Source: Rhodanobacter soli
GTDB taxonomy: Bacteria > Pseudomonadota > Gammaproteobacteria > Xanthomonadales > Rhodanobacteraceae
DNA length: 64,000 bases
Assembly: GCF_040548735.1 (NCBI RefSeq)
Contig: NZ_JBEPSD010000001.1
Coordinates: 1,922,001-1,986,000 of the forward strand
Direction of reading: 5' to 3'
Shown here piece by piece: positions 9,872 to 19,239 of the stretch (the first letter of the stretch is position 1; each line of letters starts with the position of its first letter). Made by a program: the position numbers and the translations under genes. Below the pieces are notes generated by a model. It was given only the letters and a program-made list of their open reading frames with translations. It ran no database searches and had not been told where the DNA came from.

Positions 9872-11218
9872 ATGACCGAGCACCCCAGCGATACCATCGC
9901 CGCCATCGCCAGCGCCCCCGGTGCGGCGGGTGTGGGCGTGCTGCGCGTATCCGGGCCGGTGGTGCCGGCGATCGCGCAAGCCTTGCTCGGCCGCATGCCG
10001 CAACCCCGGTATGCCCACTTCGCCGCGTTCCGCGACGATGCCGGCGAACTGATCGATCGCGGCCTTCTGCTGCATTTCCCCGCGCCCGCTTCGTATACCG
10101 GCGAACACGTGCTGGAACTGCAAGGCCACGGCAGCGCCGTGCTGCTCGACGCGTTGCTGCGCCGCTGCTGCGAACTCGGCGCCCGCCTGGCGCGGCCCGG
10201 CGAATTCACCGAACGCGCTTTCCTCAACGGCAAGCTCGACCTGGCCCAGGCCGAAGCGGTCGCCGACCTGATCGCCGCGCGTTCGCAAGCCGGTGCGCGT
10301 GCCGCGCTGCAGTCGATGGAGGGCGTGTTTTCGCGCAGGGTCGAGGCGCTGCTGCAGGCGCTGATCGCGCTGCGCGTGCACATCGAGGCGGCGATCGACT
10401 TCCCCGAGGAAGAAATCGACTTCCTTGTCGACCCGGCGATCACTGCTCAACTCGAAAGCCTGCGTGTCGAACTGGCCGAGCTGCTTCGCGAAGCGCAACG
10501 AGGCCTGCGTCTGAACGATGGCCTCAAGGTGGCCATCGTGGGCCGTCCCAACGCCGGCAAGTCCAGCCTGCTCAACGCGCTGGCCGGCAGCGAGCGCGCC
10601 ATCGTCACGCCGATTCCCGGCACCACCCGCGACGTGCTGCGCGAAGCGCTCAGCCTCGACGGCATCGCGCTGGAACTGGCCGACACCGCCGGCCTGCGCG
10701 AAACGCAAGACGAAGTCGAACGCGAAGGTGTGCGCCGCGCCCACGGCGAACTGCAGCGCGCCGACGTCGCCCTGTTGGTCACCACCGCCGCCGACTATGC
10801 CGCCGACCTGGCGTTCTTCGACGCCCTGCCCGCCGACGTCGAACGCGTGGTGCTGATCAACAAGATCGACCTCGATCAGGTTCCCGCCCGCCACAACCAG
10901 TGCGAAGGCATGCATTGGCTGTGGGCCTCGGCGAAAACCGGGACAGGTCTCGACGCCCTGCGCGAGCATCTCAAGCGGCTGGCCGGTGCCGGCAGCGGTG
11001 AAGGCGCCTTCACTGCGCGTCGTCGTCACGTGCTGGCGTTGCAGCAGGTCGGCGCGCATCTCGATCGCACCGGCGCCATCCTCGCCAGCAGTCGCGCCGG
11101 CGAACTCGCCGCCGAGGAATTGCGCCAGGCCCAGCACGCGCTGGGCGAAATCACCGGCAGCTATTCCAGCGACGACCTGCTCGGCGCGATCTTCAGTTCG
11201 TTCTGCATCGGCAAGTGA
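9872..11218 (+). CDS. mnmE: tRNA modification GTPase MnmE (TrmE)
   Basis: With MnmG it installs the cmnm5 group on wobble uridine 34 of certain tRNAs. 448 aa (E. coli 454). It has an N-terminal folate-binding domain (TIAAIASAPGAAGVGVLRVS), a helical domain, a G domain with GRPNAGKS at 224-231, the TTRD switch near 250, DTAG near 270 and NKID near 332, and the C-terminal FCIGK. There is no SD before the ATG; instead TAGAGT ends six bases upstream, so the transcript could be leaderless. Its stop abuts the stop of the convergent ribokinase gene with no gap. Confidence 0.97.
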   Translation: MTEHPSDTIAAIASAPGAAGVGVLRVSGPVVPAIAQALLGRMPQPRYAHFAAFRDDAGELIDRGLLLHFPAPASYTGEHVLELQGHGSAVLLDALLRRCCELGARLARPGEFTERAFLNGKLDLAQAEAVADLIAARSQAGARAALQSMEGVFSRRVEALLQALIALRVHIEAAIDFPEEEIDFLVDPAITAQLESLRVELAELLREAQRGLRLNDGLKVAIVGRPNAGKSSLLNALAGSERAIVTPIPGTTRDVLREALSLDGIALELADTAGLRETQDEVEREGVRRAHGELQRADVALLVTTAADYAADLAFFDALPADVERVVLINKIDLDQVPARHNQCEGMHWLWASAKTGTGLDALREHLKRLAGAGSGEGAFTARRRHVLALQQVGAHLDRTGAILASSRAGELAAEELRQAQHALGEITGSYSSDDLLGAIFSSFCIGK

Positions 11219-12115
11219 TCAGCCAGCCGGCTGCGCGAGGAAAGCATCCACGTCATGCACGCCCGGCATGCCGCCCTGCGCGCCGAGCCGGGTGACCGAC
11301 AGCGCGGCGGCGGCGCAGGCCTTGCGTACGGCGGCGGCGAGGCCTTCGTGGAGGAACACGGCCAGCGCGGCGTTGAAGGTGTCGCCGGCGCCGGTGCTGT
11401 CGACCACCTCGACGTTGAAACCGGACTGGTGGATCGGTTCGCCCTGCTCGCGGTACCAGGCGCCCTCGCCGCCGCGGGTGAGCACGACGGGACAGGGCGC
11501 GCGTTGCATCAACGTGCGGAAATCCTCGTCGGGATCGGCGCCGAGCAGGATCGCCAGTTCATGCTGGTTCGGGGTGACGTAGCGGGCGAGTTGCAGCCAG
11601 TCGATCGGCAGCTTCTGTGCGGGGGCGGGGTTGAGAATCACCGGCACGCCGAGGCGGTGGCCCAGGCGCAGGGTGGCTTCGACGGTTGCCAGCGGGATCT
11701 CCATCTGCACCAGCACGGCGTCGGCGCGCGCGATCAGCGTCTGCGCGCGTTCGACTTGCGCCGGGGTAACGCGTGCGTTGGCGGCGGGGACCACGATGAT
11801 CTGGTTCTCGCCGCCGGCGACAGTAATCGAGGCGGTGCCGCTGGCGCTGTCGGCGAGTTGCGCGACATGGCTGAGGTCGACACCCTCCATCGCGAGACCC
11901 TCGCGCAGTTGCCGGCCGAAGGCGTCGTCACCGGTGGCGCCGACCAGCGCCACGTCGGCACCCAGCCGCGCCGCGGCTACGGCCTGGTTGGCACCCTTGC
12001 CGCCGGGCACGGTGAGGAAACGTTCGCCCAGGATGGTCTCGCCGGGGCCGACGAAGCGCGGTGCCTGGGTGACCAGATCCATATTGATGCTGCCGACGAC
12101 GACGATGCGTGTCAT
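11219..12115 (-). CDS. rbsK: Ribokinase (PfkB family sugar kinase)
   Basis: Predicted to phosphorylate ribose to ribose-5-phosphate; 298 aa. PfkB hallmarks: N-terminal GSINMDLV, the GGKGANQAVAAARLG motif (PfkB signature 1), and C-terminal DSTGAGDTFNAAL (signature 2, anion hole and catalytic Asp). The ATG at 12115 has GGGGGA seven bases upstream; a frame extension to 12148 lacks this. No ribose transporter or RbsD is adjacent, so it stands alone. The substrate is assigned by overall RbsK likeness; another sugar or nucleoside is possible. Confidence 0.87.
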   Translation of the reverse strand: MTRIVVVGSINMDLVTQAPRFVGPGETILGERFLTVPGGKGANQAVAAARLGADVALVGATGDDAFGRQLREGLAMEGVDLSHVAQLADSASGTASITVAGGENQIIVVPAANARVTPAQVERAQTLIARADAVLVQMEIPLATVEATLRLGHRLGVPVILNPAPAQKLPIDWLQLARYVTPNQHELAILLGADPDEDFRTLMQRAPCPVVLTRGGEGAWYREQGEPIHQSGFNVEVVDSTGAGDTFNAALAVFLHEGLAAAVRKACAAAALSVTRLGAQGGMPGVHDVDAFLAQPAG

Positions 12116-12256
12116 CTGTTGTCCCCCGCCAAAGCGCGCTGGCTTCACGATGAACGTGAGAGCTTAACCGCTGGCGCGATGGCCTTGGAATCATCGACGT
12201 GCCGCATGCCCGAGAAGCGGCCCGCGAAGGTCCGCCCCGGTCTCGCCCGGCTTCAC

Positions 12257-12877
12257 TCAGGGGGATGGAGCGCGGCCGAAGCCGGTGTCCCCGGGCAGCA
12301 GGGCCGGCGCGGGGCCGGCCACGGCGAGCAGGGACTGCGCGTAGCTGTCCTCGATGCTGACGGTGGAGACTTCGTCCCAGGCGAAGAACGAGGGCTCGCG
12401 CATCCATTCCGCGTCGGGACTCAGCTCCTGCATGTTGAAGCCGTCTTCCTCGACGTCGATCAGGCGGCCGATGTAGCAGACCTCGGACTCGTCCTCGCTG
12501 TCCACATGCACGCCGATCACCGCGGCCTGCGCGCCGGCGGCCTGGATGACTTCGCGGATATTGTCCAGCGGGAACCCGCGCGGCATGCGCGGCAGGATGT
12601 GTTTCAGCGCCAGCGCCTTCTCGAAGAACACGTGGTGCTTGTCGGGCGCTTCCAGCTCGCTGACGTCGCGATGGCGCATCACGTACATGCCGTCGTAGGT
12701 GATGCCGTCGCCGACCACCCAGAGCAGGAAGAATTCGCGCCCCACGCCACCCACGTAGCCGCAGAAGCTGCCGTGTTCAAGCTCCTCGCGCCACAACCGC
12801 ACCAGCGTCTGCTTCTGCTGCGCCTCGCGCAACTGGGCGCGCTGGCCGGTGTTTTTCAGTTCAATAATGTTGCTCAC
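12257..12877 (-). CDS. Conserved protein of unknown function downstream of hslVU
   Basis: 206 aa, starting at a GTG (12877) with AGG four bases upstream; no ATG lies near the N-terminus. I do not recognise a named domain. The protein is acidic and soluble with no membrane segment. It has beta-rich hydrophobic stretches (CGYVGGVGREFFLLWVVGDG, YDGMYVMRHRDVSELE) and a Pro/Gly-rich tail. It follows hslU by 36 bp on the same strand and so may be co-transcribed. TAAAAT ends seven bases before the GTG and could be a -10 box for a leaderless message. Confidence 0.7.
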   Translation of the reverse strand: MSNIIELKNTGQRAQLREAQQKQTLVRLWREELEHGSFCGYVGGVGREFFLLWVVGDGITYDGMYVMRHRDVSELEAPDKHHVFFEKALALKHILPRMPRGFPLDNIREVIQAAGAQAAVIGVHVDSEDESEVCYIGRLIDVEEDGFNMQELSPDAEWMREPSFFAWDEVSTVSIEDSYAQSLLAVAGPAPALLPGDTGFGRAPSP

Positions 12878-12913
12878 GGTGCCTATTTTAGCAGATGGGG
12901 GTGACCGGCTTGT

Positions 12914-14248
<1,335 letters not shown>

Positions 14249-14259
14249 GGGTTTCGCCG

Positions 14260-14336
14260 GGATTCGGGATTCGGGATTTGCAAAGCCGCGGGATGATCAG
14301 GCTGGCGGGCTCGGACGATTCCCGCCATCCCGAATC
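14260..14336. repeat. Palindromic repeat between hslV and hslU
   Basis: GATTCGGGAT at 14261-14270 is repeated inverted as ATCCCGAATC at 14327-14336, overlapping the hslV stop codon. The left side also has tandem GGGATTC units (14260-14278). It looks like a dispersed intergenic palindrome; in RNA it would form a 77-nt imperfect hairpin separating the two cistrons. Confidence 0.6.
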
Positions 14337-14871
14337 ACAACTCTTCGATCGACACGTTGTGGTTGGTGTAGATGCAGATGTCGCCGGCGATCTTCAGCGC
14401 CTTCTCGACGATGGTGCGTGCATCCAGTTCGGTATTCTCGAGCAGGGCCATCGCCGCGGACTGCGCGAACGGGCCGCCGGAGCCGATCGCGATCAGGCCG
14501 TGCTCGGGTTCCACCACGTCGCCGTTGCCGGAGATCAGCAGCGACGCCTCCTTGTCGGCCACCGCGAGCATCGCCTCGAGCCGGCCGAAGCGGCGGTCGG
14601 TGCGCCATTCCTTGGCCATTTCCACCGCGGCGCGGGTGAGGTTGCCGTTGTGCTTCTCGAGCTTCTGCTCGAACAGTTCGAACAGGGTGAACGCGTCGGC
14701 GGTGGCGCCGGCGAAGCCGGCCACCACGTCGCCCGCCTTGCCCAGCCGGCGGACCTTGCGCGCATTGCCCTTCATCACCGTGTTGCCCAGCGTGACCTGG
14801 CCGTCGCTGCCGATCACGACGCGGCCTTCGCGGCGCACGCAGACGATGGTGGTGGCGTGAAACGATTCCAT
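14335..14871 (-). CDS. hslV: ATP-dependent protease peptidase subunit HslV
   Basis: The Thr-dependent peptidase of the HslVU (ClpQY) complex. 178 aa. The sequence [20 protein letters not shown] implies a six-residue propeptide (MESFHA) removed to expose the catalytic N-terminal Thr7. Other conserved parts are [35 protein letters not shown] and the C-terminal [16 protein letters not shown]. The ATG at 14871 has GGAG five bases upstream. A much longer open frame continues to 15423, but that is shadow reading across xerC. It forms an operon with hslU. Confidence 0.96.
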   Translation of the reverse strand: MESFHATTIVCVRREGRVVIGSDGQVTLGNTVMKGNARKVRRLGKAGDVVAGFAGATADAFTLFELFEQKLEKHNGNLTRAAVEMAKEWRTDRRFGRLEAMLAVADKEASLLISGNGDVVEPEHGLIAIGSGGPFAQSAAMALLENTELDARTIVEKALKIAGDICIYTNHNVSIEEL

Positions 14872-14952
14872 GGGAGCTCCGCAAGAGTGTGCCTGAGCGA
14901 ACGAGATGGGGCCGCAGCGGTTTCGCTTCAATGTCGAGGGTGGGCGTCCTGG

Positions 14953-14980
14953 CTCCTCCCCCGGTTTGCAGGGGGAGGAG
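14953..14980. repeat. GC-rich hairpin repeat between xerC and hslV
   Basis: A perfect 10-bp inverted repeat, CTCCTCCCCC (14953-14962) and GGGGGAGGAG (14971-14980), around an 8-base loop GGTTTGCA. It resembles the hairpins near 48022-48046 and 48121-48141, which share TTTGCAGGGG/CTTGCAGGGG. No T-tract follows, so it is more likely a dispersed repeat than a simple terminator. Confidence 0.6.
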
Positions 14981-14987
14981 CATGGCG

Positions 14988-15875
14988 TCAGGGCTTGCGT
15001 TTCGCGCGCGGGTGCGCCGCGTCGTAGACCCGCGCCAGGTGCTGGAAATCCAGGTGGGTGTAGATCTGGGTGGTGGCGATGTCGGCGTGGCCGAGCAGCT
15101 CTTGCACGGCGCGCAGGTCGCCGGAGGATTCCAGCATGTGGCTGGCGAAGGTATGCCGCAGCAGGTGCGGATGGATGTGCTTGGGGATGCCCTGCTGCAG
15201 CGCCAGCGTCTTCATGCGCAGCTGCACCGTGCGCGGGTTGATCGGCGCACCGCCGCGGCCGCGGAAGATCGGGCTGTCTGCCGGCGTACCTTCTTCCGCG
15301 CCCAGGGCGCGCAACGCGGCGACCGCGTGGCGGCCGACCGGCACGATGCGGGTCTTGCTGCCCTTGCCGAGCACGCGCACTTCGCCTTCGTCGAGGTTGA
15401 GGTCGAGCCAGCGCAGGCCGCACAACTCGGACAGGCGCAGGCCGCTGGAGTAGAACAGCTCCAGCATCGCGCGGTCGCGCACGGCCAGCTTGCCGCCGCT
15501 GTCGGTCTCCACCAGCGCGGCGGCCTCGTCGACGTCGAGCACCTGCGGCAGCTTGCGGCGCACCTTGGGGCCGCGCACGCCGAGCAGCGGATCACTCGCC
15601 AGCCCGCCTTCTCGGTTGAGCTGGCGGAACAGGCTGCGGCACGACGACAGCAGGCGTTGCAAGCTTTTCGGCGCCAGCCCGGTGCGATGCTCGCCGGCCA
15701 CGAACGTACGCATCCGGTTCGCGTCCAGCGCATCGAACGAGGCCAGCCGCTGTTCCTGCATGAAGCGCAGCAACTTGGCCAGGTCGCGGCGATAGCCGGC
15801 GACCGTGTGCGGCGAGGCGTGGCGCTCGTCGGCGAGGCGGGCGAGCCATTGCTCGACCTGTTGTTCGGGCGTCAT
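14988..15875 (-). CDS. xerC: Tyrosine recombinase XerC
   Basis: With XerD it resolves chromosome dimers at dif. 295 aa (E. coli 298). It has an N-terminal SAM-like domain (residues about 1-90) and a catalytic domain with Arg in [13 protein letters not shown], Lys in [12 protein letters not shown], the [13 protein letters not shown] box (His-x-x-Arg), the second His in [15 protein letters not shown] and the nucleophile Tyr in that segment. It lies 7 bp after the DUF484 gene in the lptM-dapF-DUF484-xerC order also found in Pseudomonas and E. coli relatives, which supports XerC over XerD. Confidence 0.95.
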   Translation of the reverse strand: MTPEQQVEQWLARLADERHASPHTVAGYRRDLAKLLRFMQEQRLASFDALDANRMRTFVAGEHRTGLAPKSLQRLLSSCRSLFRQLNREGGLASDPLLGVRGPKVRRKLPQVLDVDEAAALVETDSGGKLAVRDRAMLELFYSSGLRLSELCGLRWLDLNLDEGEVRVLGKGSKTRIVPVGRHAVAALRALGAEEGTPADSPIFRGRGGAPINPRTVQLRMKTLALQQGIPKHIHPHLLRHTFASHMLESSGDLRAVQELLGHADIATTQIYTHLDFQHLARVYDAAHPRAKRKP

Positions 15876-15882
15876 CGCCGGC

Positions 15883-16575
15883 TCAGGAGATATCCCGCGA
15901 GCGTGCCAGCGCGGCGGTGATGGTGGCGGCGATCATCTTAAGGAACAGCGTGCCCATGCCGGGCTGGAAGCGGTCCGGGTTGGTGCTGCCGATCGCCAGG
16001 ATGCCGCAGTCGCCCAGCCGCATCATCGCGACCGAACGGATCTGCCCGGCGTCGGCGCCGAACAGGCGCTCGAGCTTCTCGGCCGACAGGCGGCCGGAGA
16101 CCGGCTCGCCCTTGCGCAGGAACTCGGCGAACTCCGGCAGTGCGTCGGCGCCGCCGGGGATCTGCTGCAGCCATTCCGCGCGCGGCAGCTGCGGCTCGTC
16201 GCCGAACAGCAGCAGGCGCACCTGCTCGGTGTGGAAATCCGCGCCGAGCTTGGCGATCACCGTGCGCGCGGTTACTTCCATCGTGTTCGCGCGCAGCAGC
16301 GCCACGGTGAGCGCGTGCACGCGTTCCATCAGCTTTTCGTTCTCGGCGGCGATCGCGATCAGTTCGGCCAGTTGGCGTTCGAGTTCCGCGTTCTTGTCGC
16401 GCAGGCTTTGCAGCTGGTACACCGCCAGCGACGATACCGCGCCGCCCTGCTCGCGCGGCGGCATGGTCAGCCTGGCGGCCAGCTCGGGATATTCGCTGAG
16501 GAATTCCGGATGGCGCTTCAGGTAGGCGGCGACCACGCGGGCCTGGGTGGCGTCGTCGAGCAGGGTGGCGGTCAT
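15883..16575 (-). CDS. DUF484 family protein
   Basis: 230 aa from the ATG at 16575, which has GAGGA nine bases upstream. The N-terminus (DDATQARVVAAYLKRHPEFL) and following coiled-coil-like segment (LRDKNAELERQLAELIAIAA) lead into a GAF-like domain, as in the DUF484 (YigA) family. Its biochemical role is unknown. It sits between dapF and xerC, as in many gammaproteobacteria, with a 94-bp gap from dapF and a 7-bp gap to xerC, suggesting co-expression. An in-frame extension to 16701 looks non-native. Confidence 0.88.
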   Translation of the reverse strand: MTATLLDDATQARVVAAYLKRHPEFLSEYPELAARLTMPPREQGGAVSSLAVYQLQSLRDKNAELERQLAELIAIAAENEKLMERVHALTVALLRANTMEVTARTVIAKLGADFHTEQVRLLLFGDEPQLPRAEWLQQIPGGADALPEFAEFLRKGEPVSGRLSAEKLERLFGADAGQIRSVAMMRLGDCGILAIGSTNPDRFQPGMGTLFLKMIAATITAALARSRDIS

Positions 16576-16669
16576 GCGTGAATGTCCTCGAACCGTTGCG
16601 GGGCGCGCGAAAGATGCGCACCGTCCGGCTGGAGTGTGCGATGGACGCGGGCGCGCTTCAACCGCCGCG

Positions 16670-17518
16670 TCAGGTGCTGGCGGCCGGAACCGGCCATTCA
16701 CCCTCGAACGCGAACGCGGCCGGGCCGGTCATCCACAACGTGTGGCCGGGGCCGGCCCAGTCGATCCGCAGCGTGCCGCCGGGCAGCTCGACGGCCACCG
16801 CGTCGTCGACGTCGCCGCGCTGGTGCAGCACCGCCATCGCGGCGCAGGCGCCGGTGCCGCAGGCGCGCGTCCAGCCGGCGCCGCGTTCGTGCACGCGCAG
16901 GCGCAGGTGGCGGCGATCGAGCCACTGCACGAAGCCGGCATTGGCGCCCTGCGCGAAGCGTGGATGGTTCGTCAGGAGCGGGCCGAGCCGCTGCAGCGCG
17001 GGGGCGGTGAGGTTTTCCACCACAACCACCGCATGCGGGTTGCCCATCGACACCGCGCCGATGTCCAGCCGCTCGTCGTCCACGACGATTTCGTAGCGAT
17101 CGGCCGTGGCGTCGGCCGCGAACGGGATCCGCGCGGGTTCGAATACCGGCTCGCCCATGTCCACGGTGACCTCGTTGGCGCCGAGCAGGCGCACCGTCAC
17201 CGGGCCGGACGGGCTCTCGATCGTCACGCTGTGGCCCAGCGCCAGCGCGCCGGCGCGGTGCAGCCACGCCGCCACGCAGCGCACGCCGTTGCCGCACTGG
17301 CCGGACGGCGAACCGTCGGCGTTCCAGATGCCGTAGAAGAACGCGCAGGCCGGGTTGCGCGCCGGCTCGATGCTGAGCAACTGGTCGAAGCCCACGCCGG
17401 TATGGCGGTCGGCCAGCGCGCGGATCTGCACCGCGTCCAGCGGGAACGCGCGCTGCCGGCAGTCCAGCACGACGAAGTCGTTGCCGATGCCGTGCATTTT
17501 CGAGAAGCGCAGTTGCAT
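16670..17518 (-). CDS. dapF: Diaminopimelate epimerase
   Basis: Converts LL- to meso-diaminopimelate for lysine and peptidoglycan synthesis. 282 aa. It starts MQLRFSKMHGIGNDFVVLD. The two catalytic cysteines lie in SGQCGNGVRC (Cys75) and TRACGTGACA. It also has NADGSPSG and GNPHAVVVVENL. The start at 17518 is seven bases from the lptM stop; the SD is weak (GATCC), so translation may depend on lptM. An open frame reaching 18004 upstream is shadow sequence over other genes. Confidence 0.96.
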   Translation of the reverse strand: MQLRFSKMHGIGNDFVVLDCRQRAFPLDAVQIRALADRHTGVGFDQLLSIEPARNPACAFFYGIWNADGSPSGQCGNGVRCVAAWLHRAGALALGHSVTIESPSGPVTVRLLGANEVTVDMGEPVFEPARIPFAADATADRYEIVVDDERLDIGAVSMGNPHAVVVVENLTAPALQRLGPLLTNHPRFAQGANAGFVQWLDRRHLRLRVHERGAGWTRACGTGACAAMAVLHQRGDVDDAVAVELPGGTLRIDWAGPGHTLWMTGPAAFAFEGEWPVPAAST

Positions 17519-17525
17519 GGACGGA

Positions 17526-17702
17526 TCAGTACTGGTCGGTAGCCGGATCGTCGACGGTGGCCGGCAGCGCGGGCGCGGCCGGTTTCGCCGTGGTCGATGT
17601 CGAGGCGGGTTGGGTCGGCAGCACCAGCGGGCCCTTGTTGCCGCAGCCGGCAAGCGTGGCGATGGCGAGGCAGAACGGCAGCAGCAAGAGGGATCGGCGC
17701 AT
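17526..17702 (-). CDS. lptM: LptM (YifL) small lipoprotein
   Basis: A 58-residue lipoprotein. The signal peptide MRRSLLLLPFCLAIATLAGC ends in a lipobox (LAGC, Cys20), and the mature start CGNKGPLVLP is the LptM/YifL family signature. In E. coli LptM assists maturation of the LPS translocon protein LptD. AGGA lies nine bases before the ATG. It immediately precedes dapF, as in E. coli. The tail is low-complexity Pro/Ala/Thr. Confidence 0.88.
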   Translation of the reverse strand: MRRSLLLLPFCLAIATLAGCGNKGPLVLPTQPASTSTTAKPAAPALPATVDDPATDQY

Positions 17703-17813
17703 GGTCGGAATTCCTGAAGACGGCTGCAGTATAGCGAGCCGCGGTGAACCGGCCGCGGCATCGCCGTTATGATGCGCGGACGGATCGCACGACGAGGCGA
17801 TGAGGTAACGACG

Positions 17814-18503
17814 ATGGACTGGAGCGCGCTGCTGCGCATGCCGATGACCGTGCTGCTGGTGCTGGCGGCGGTGTTCGGGTTGGTCACCCTGGTGCAGCTG
17901 GTGGCCTTGCGCCAGCGACTGCACGGCGGCCGCCGGCTCGCCGCCTGCTGGCGTGCGCTGCTGTGCCTGGCCTGCTTCGCGCTGACCCTGCTGCTGGCCG
18001 GCACCGGCTATGCGCTGCGCGGCTACCGGCTGCTTGGCGAGGAGGCGCCGGTGGTGGAGATCGACGCACGCATCCTGTCGCCGCAGCGCTGGGCACTCAC
18101 CCTCACCTGGCCCGACGGCAGCACGCGCCAGGTGCAGCTGGCCGGCGACGACTGGCGCGTCGAGGCGATCGTGCTGAAGTGGAAACTGCCCGCTCTGCTG
18201 GCCGGCGTGCCGCCGCTGTACCGGCTCGACCGGCTGTCCGGCCGCTATGACGATCCGGCGCAGGAGGCCGAGGCGCCGCGCACGGTGATCGGCTTCGGCG
18301 AAGCGGGCGCATTCGACCTGCTCAACCTGAAAAAGCAGTACCCGCGCTGGGTGCCGGAAATCGACACCGTCTACGGCAGCGGCGCCTTCCTGCTGCTGGT
18401 CGACCAGGGCCACTACAGCGTCAGCCTGATGCGCACCGGCGCACTGGTGGCGCGGCCCGACGAGGCGACCGAGCGAAAGATCGGGCAACCGCTTGGCGGT
18501 TGA
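17814..18503 (+). CDS. Inner-membrane protein of unknown function
   Basis: 229 aa from an ATG with a strong GAGGT site seven bases upstream. Two predicted membrane helices (about residues 9-31 and 46-67) are followed by a soluble C-terminal domain of about 150 residues, probably periplasmic or cytoplasmic beta-rich (ILSPQRWALTLTWPDGSTRQ). Similar proteins occur in Xanthomonadales, sometimes labelled multidrug transporter, but nothing here supports transport. It is divergent from lptM-dapF and convergent with the GNAT gene. TATGAT at 17768-17773 could be its -10 box. Confidence 0.75.
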   Translation: MDWSALLRMPMTVLLVLAAVFGLVTLVQLVALRQRLHGGRRLAACWRALLCLACFALTLLLAGTGYALRGYRLLGEEAPVVEIDARILSPQRWALTLTWPDGSTRQVQLAGDDWRVEAIVLKWKLPALLAGVPPLYRLDRLSGRYDDPAQEAEAPRTVIGFGEAGAFDLLNLKKQYPRWVPEIDTVYGSGAFLLLVDQGHYSVSLMRTGALVARPDEATERKIGQPLGG

Positions 18504-18515
18504 GGCAGGCGACAT

Positions 18516-18983
18516 TCACCCCAGCGTCTTCTCGTAGCGCCACGCGTCGGTTCCGTCCCCGTAGTACCGCGCGTAGCGGCCGATGCGGCGGAAGCCGTGC
18601 CGCTCGTACAGACCGATCGCGGCGGCGTTGTCGGTGCGCACTTCCAGCCGCAGCGCGCGACTGCCGCGGCGACGGGCGGCCACCGCGGCCGCTTCCAGCA
18701 AGGCTGCGCCGACACCCTGGCCACGCGCCTCGGGCCGGGTCGCCAGCGAGTACAGGCGCGCCACGGCGCTGCGCTTGCGGAAGAACAGCACGGCGCTGCC
18801 GAGGAAAAGGTGGTGGTTGGCGCTGGCCACCAGCACCAGGGCGGAGTCGCTGTCCAGATGGCGGCGGTATTGCGCGCGGCTCAGCCGGTCGCTGCTGAAG
18901 CTGCGCAGTTCCAGCGCGACCAGGTCATCCAGGTCGGACGAGGCGGCGCGGCGCACGCGCAGGCTGGCGGGAGCGGGCGGCAT
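18516..18983 (-). CDS. GNAT family N-acetyltransferase
   Basis: 155 aa from the ATG at 18983; a GTG at 19046 would add 21 residues (MPTTLPLPYDYARRVVPE...) and cannot be excluded. The GNAT fold is clear: the acetyl-CoA binding loop RPEARGQGVGAALLEAA, then RLEVRTDNAAAIGLYERHGF with the beta-bulge and the alpha4 Tyr. It resembles RimI-type protein N-terminal acetyltransferases, but the substrate is unknown. It is divergent from a RimK-like ATP-grasp gene, a pairing that hints at joint peptide or protein modification. Confidence 0.85.
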   Translation of the reverse strand: MPPAPASLRVRRAASSDLDDLVALELRSFSSDRLSRAQYRRHLDSDSALVLVASANHHLFLGSAVLFFRKRSAVARLYSLATRPEARGQGVGAALLEAAAVAARRRGSRALRLEVRTDNAAAIGLYERHGFRRIGRYARYYGDGTDAWRYEKTLG

Positions 18984-19239
18984 GTCGGCGGATTCCGGTA
19001 CGACACGGCGGGCGTAGTCGTACGGCAGGGGCAGGGTAGTCGGCACGCGCGGACTCTAGCAGCCCGCGGGCGGATGATGTGTTTTCCATCCGCGGCGGGA
19101 CATGGCGTGTCCCGTTCATTCGCGCTTCAGCGCTTTCCCTTGTGCCACGGCGGCGCTGTGCCAAACTGCGCGTTTTGCACATCCTGCCGCGCCCTGCGCA
19201 GGGGCAGCCCCGCCATCGCCGTATCGCCCGAGTGGTGCC

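Noticed and set aside
16670..18004. Extended 444-codon frame upstream of dapF
   Set aside because: It crosses lptM and a divergent gene; DapF homologues start at MQLRFSKMHG (17518).
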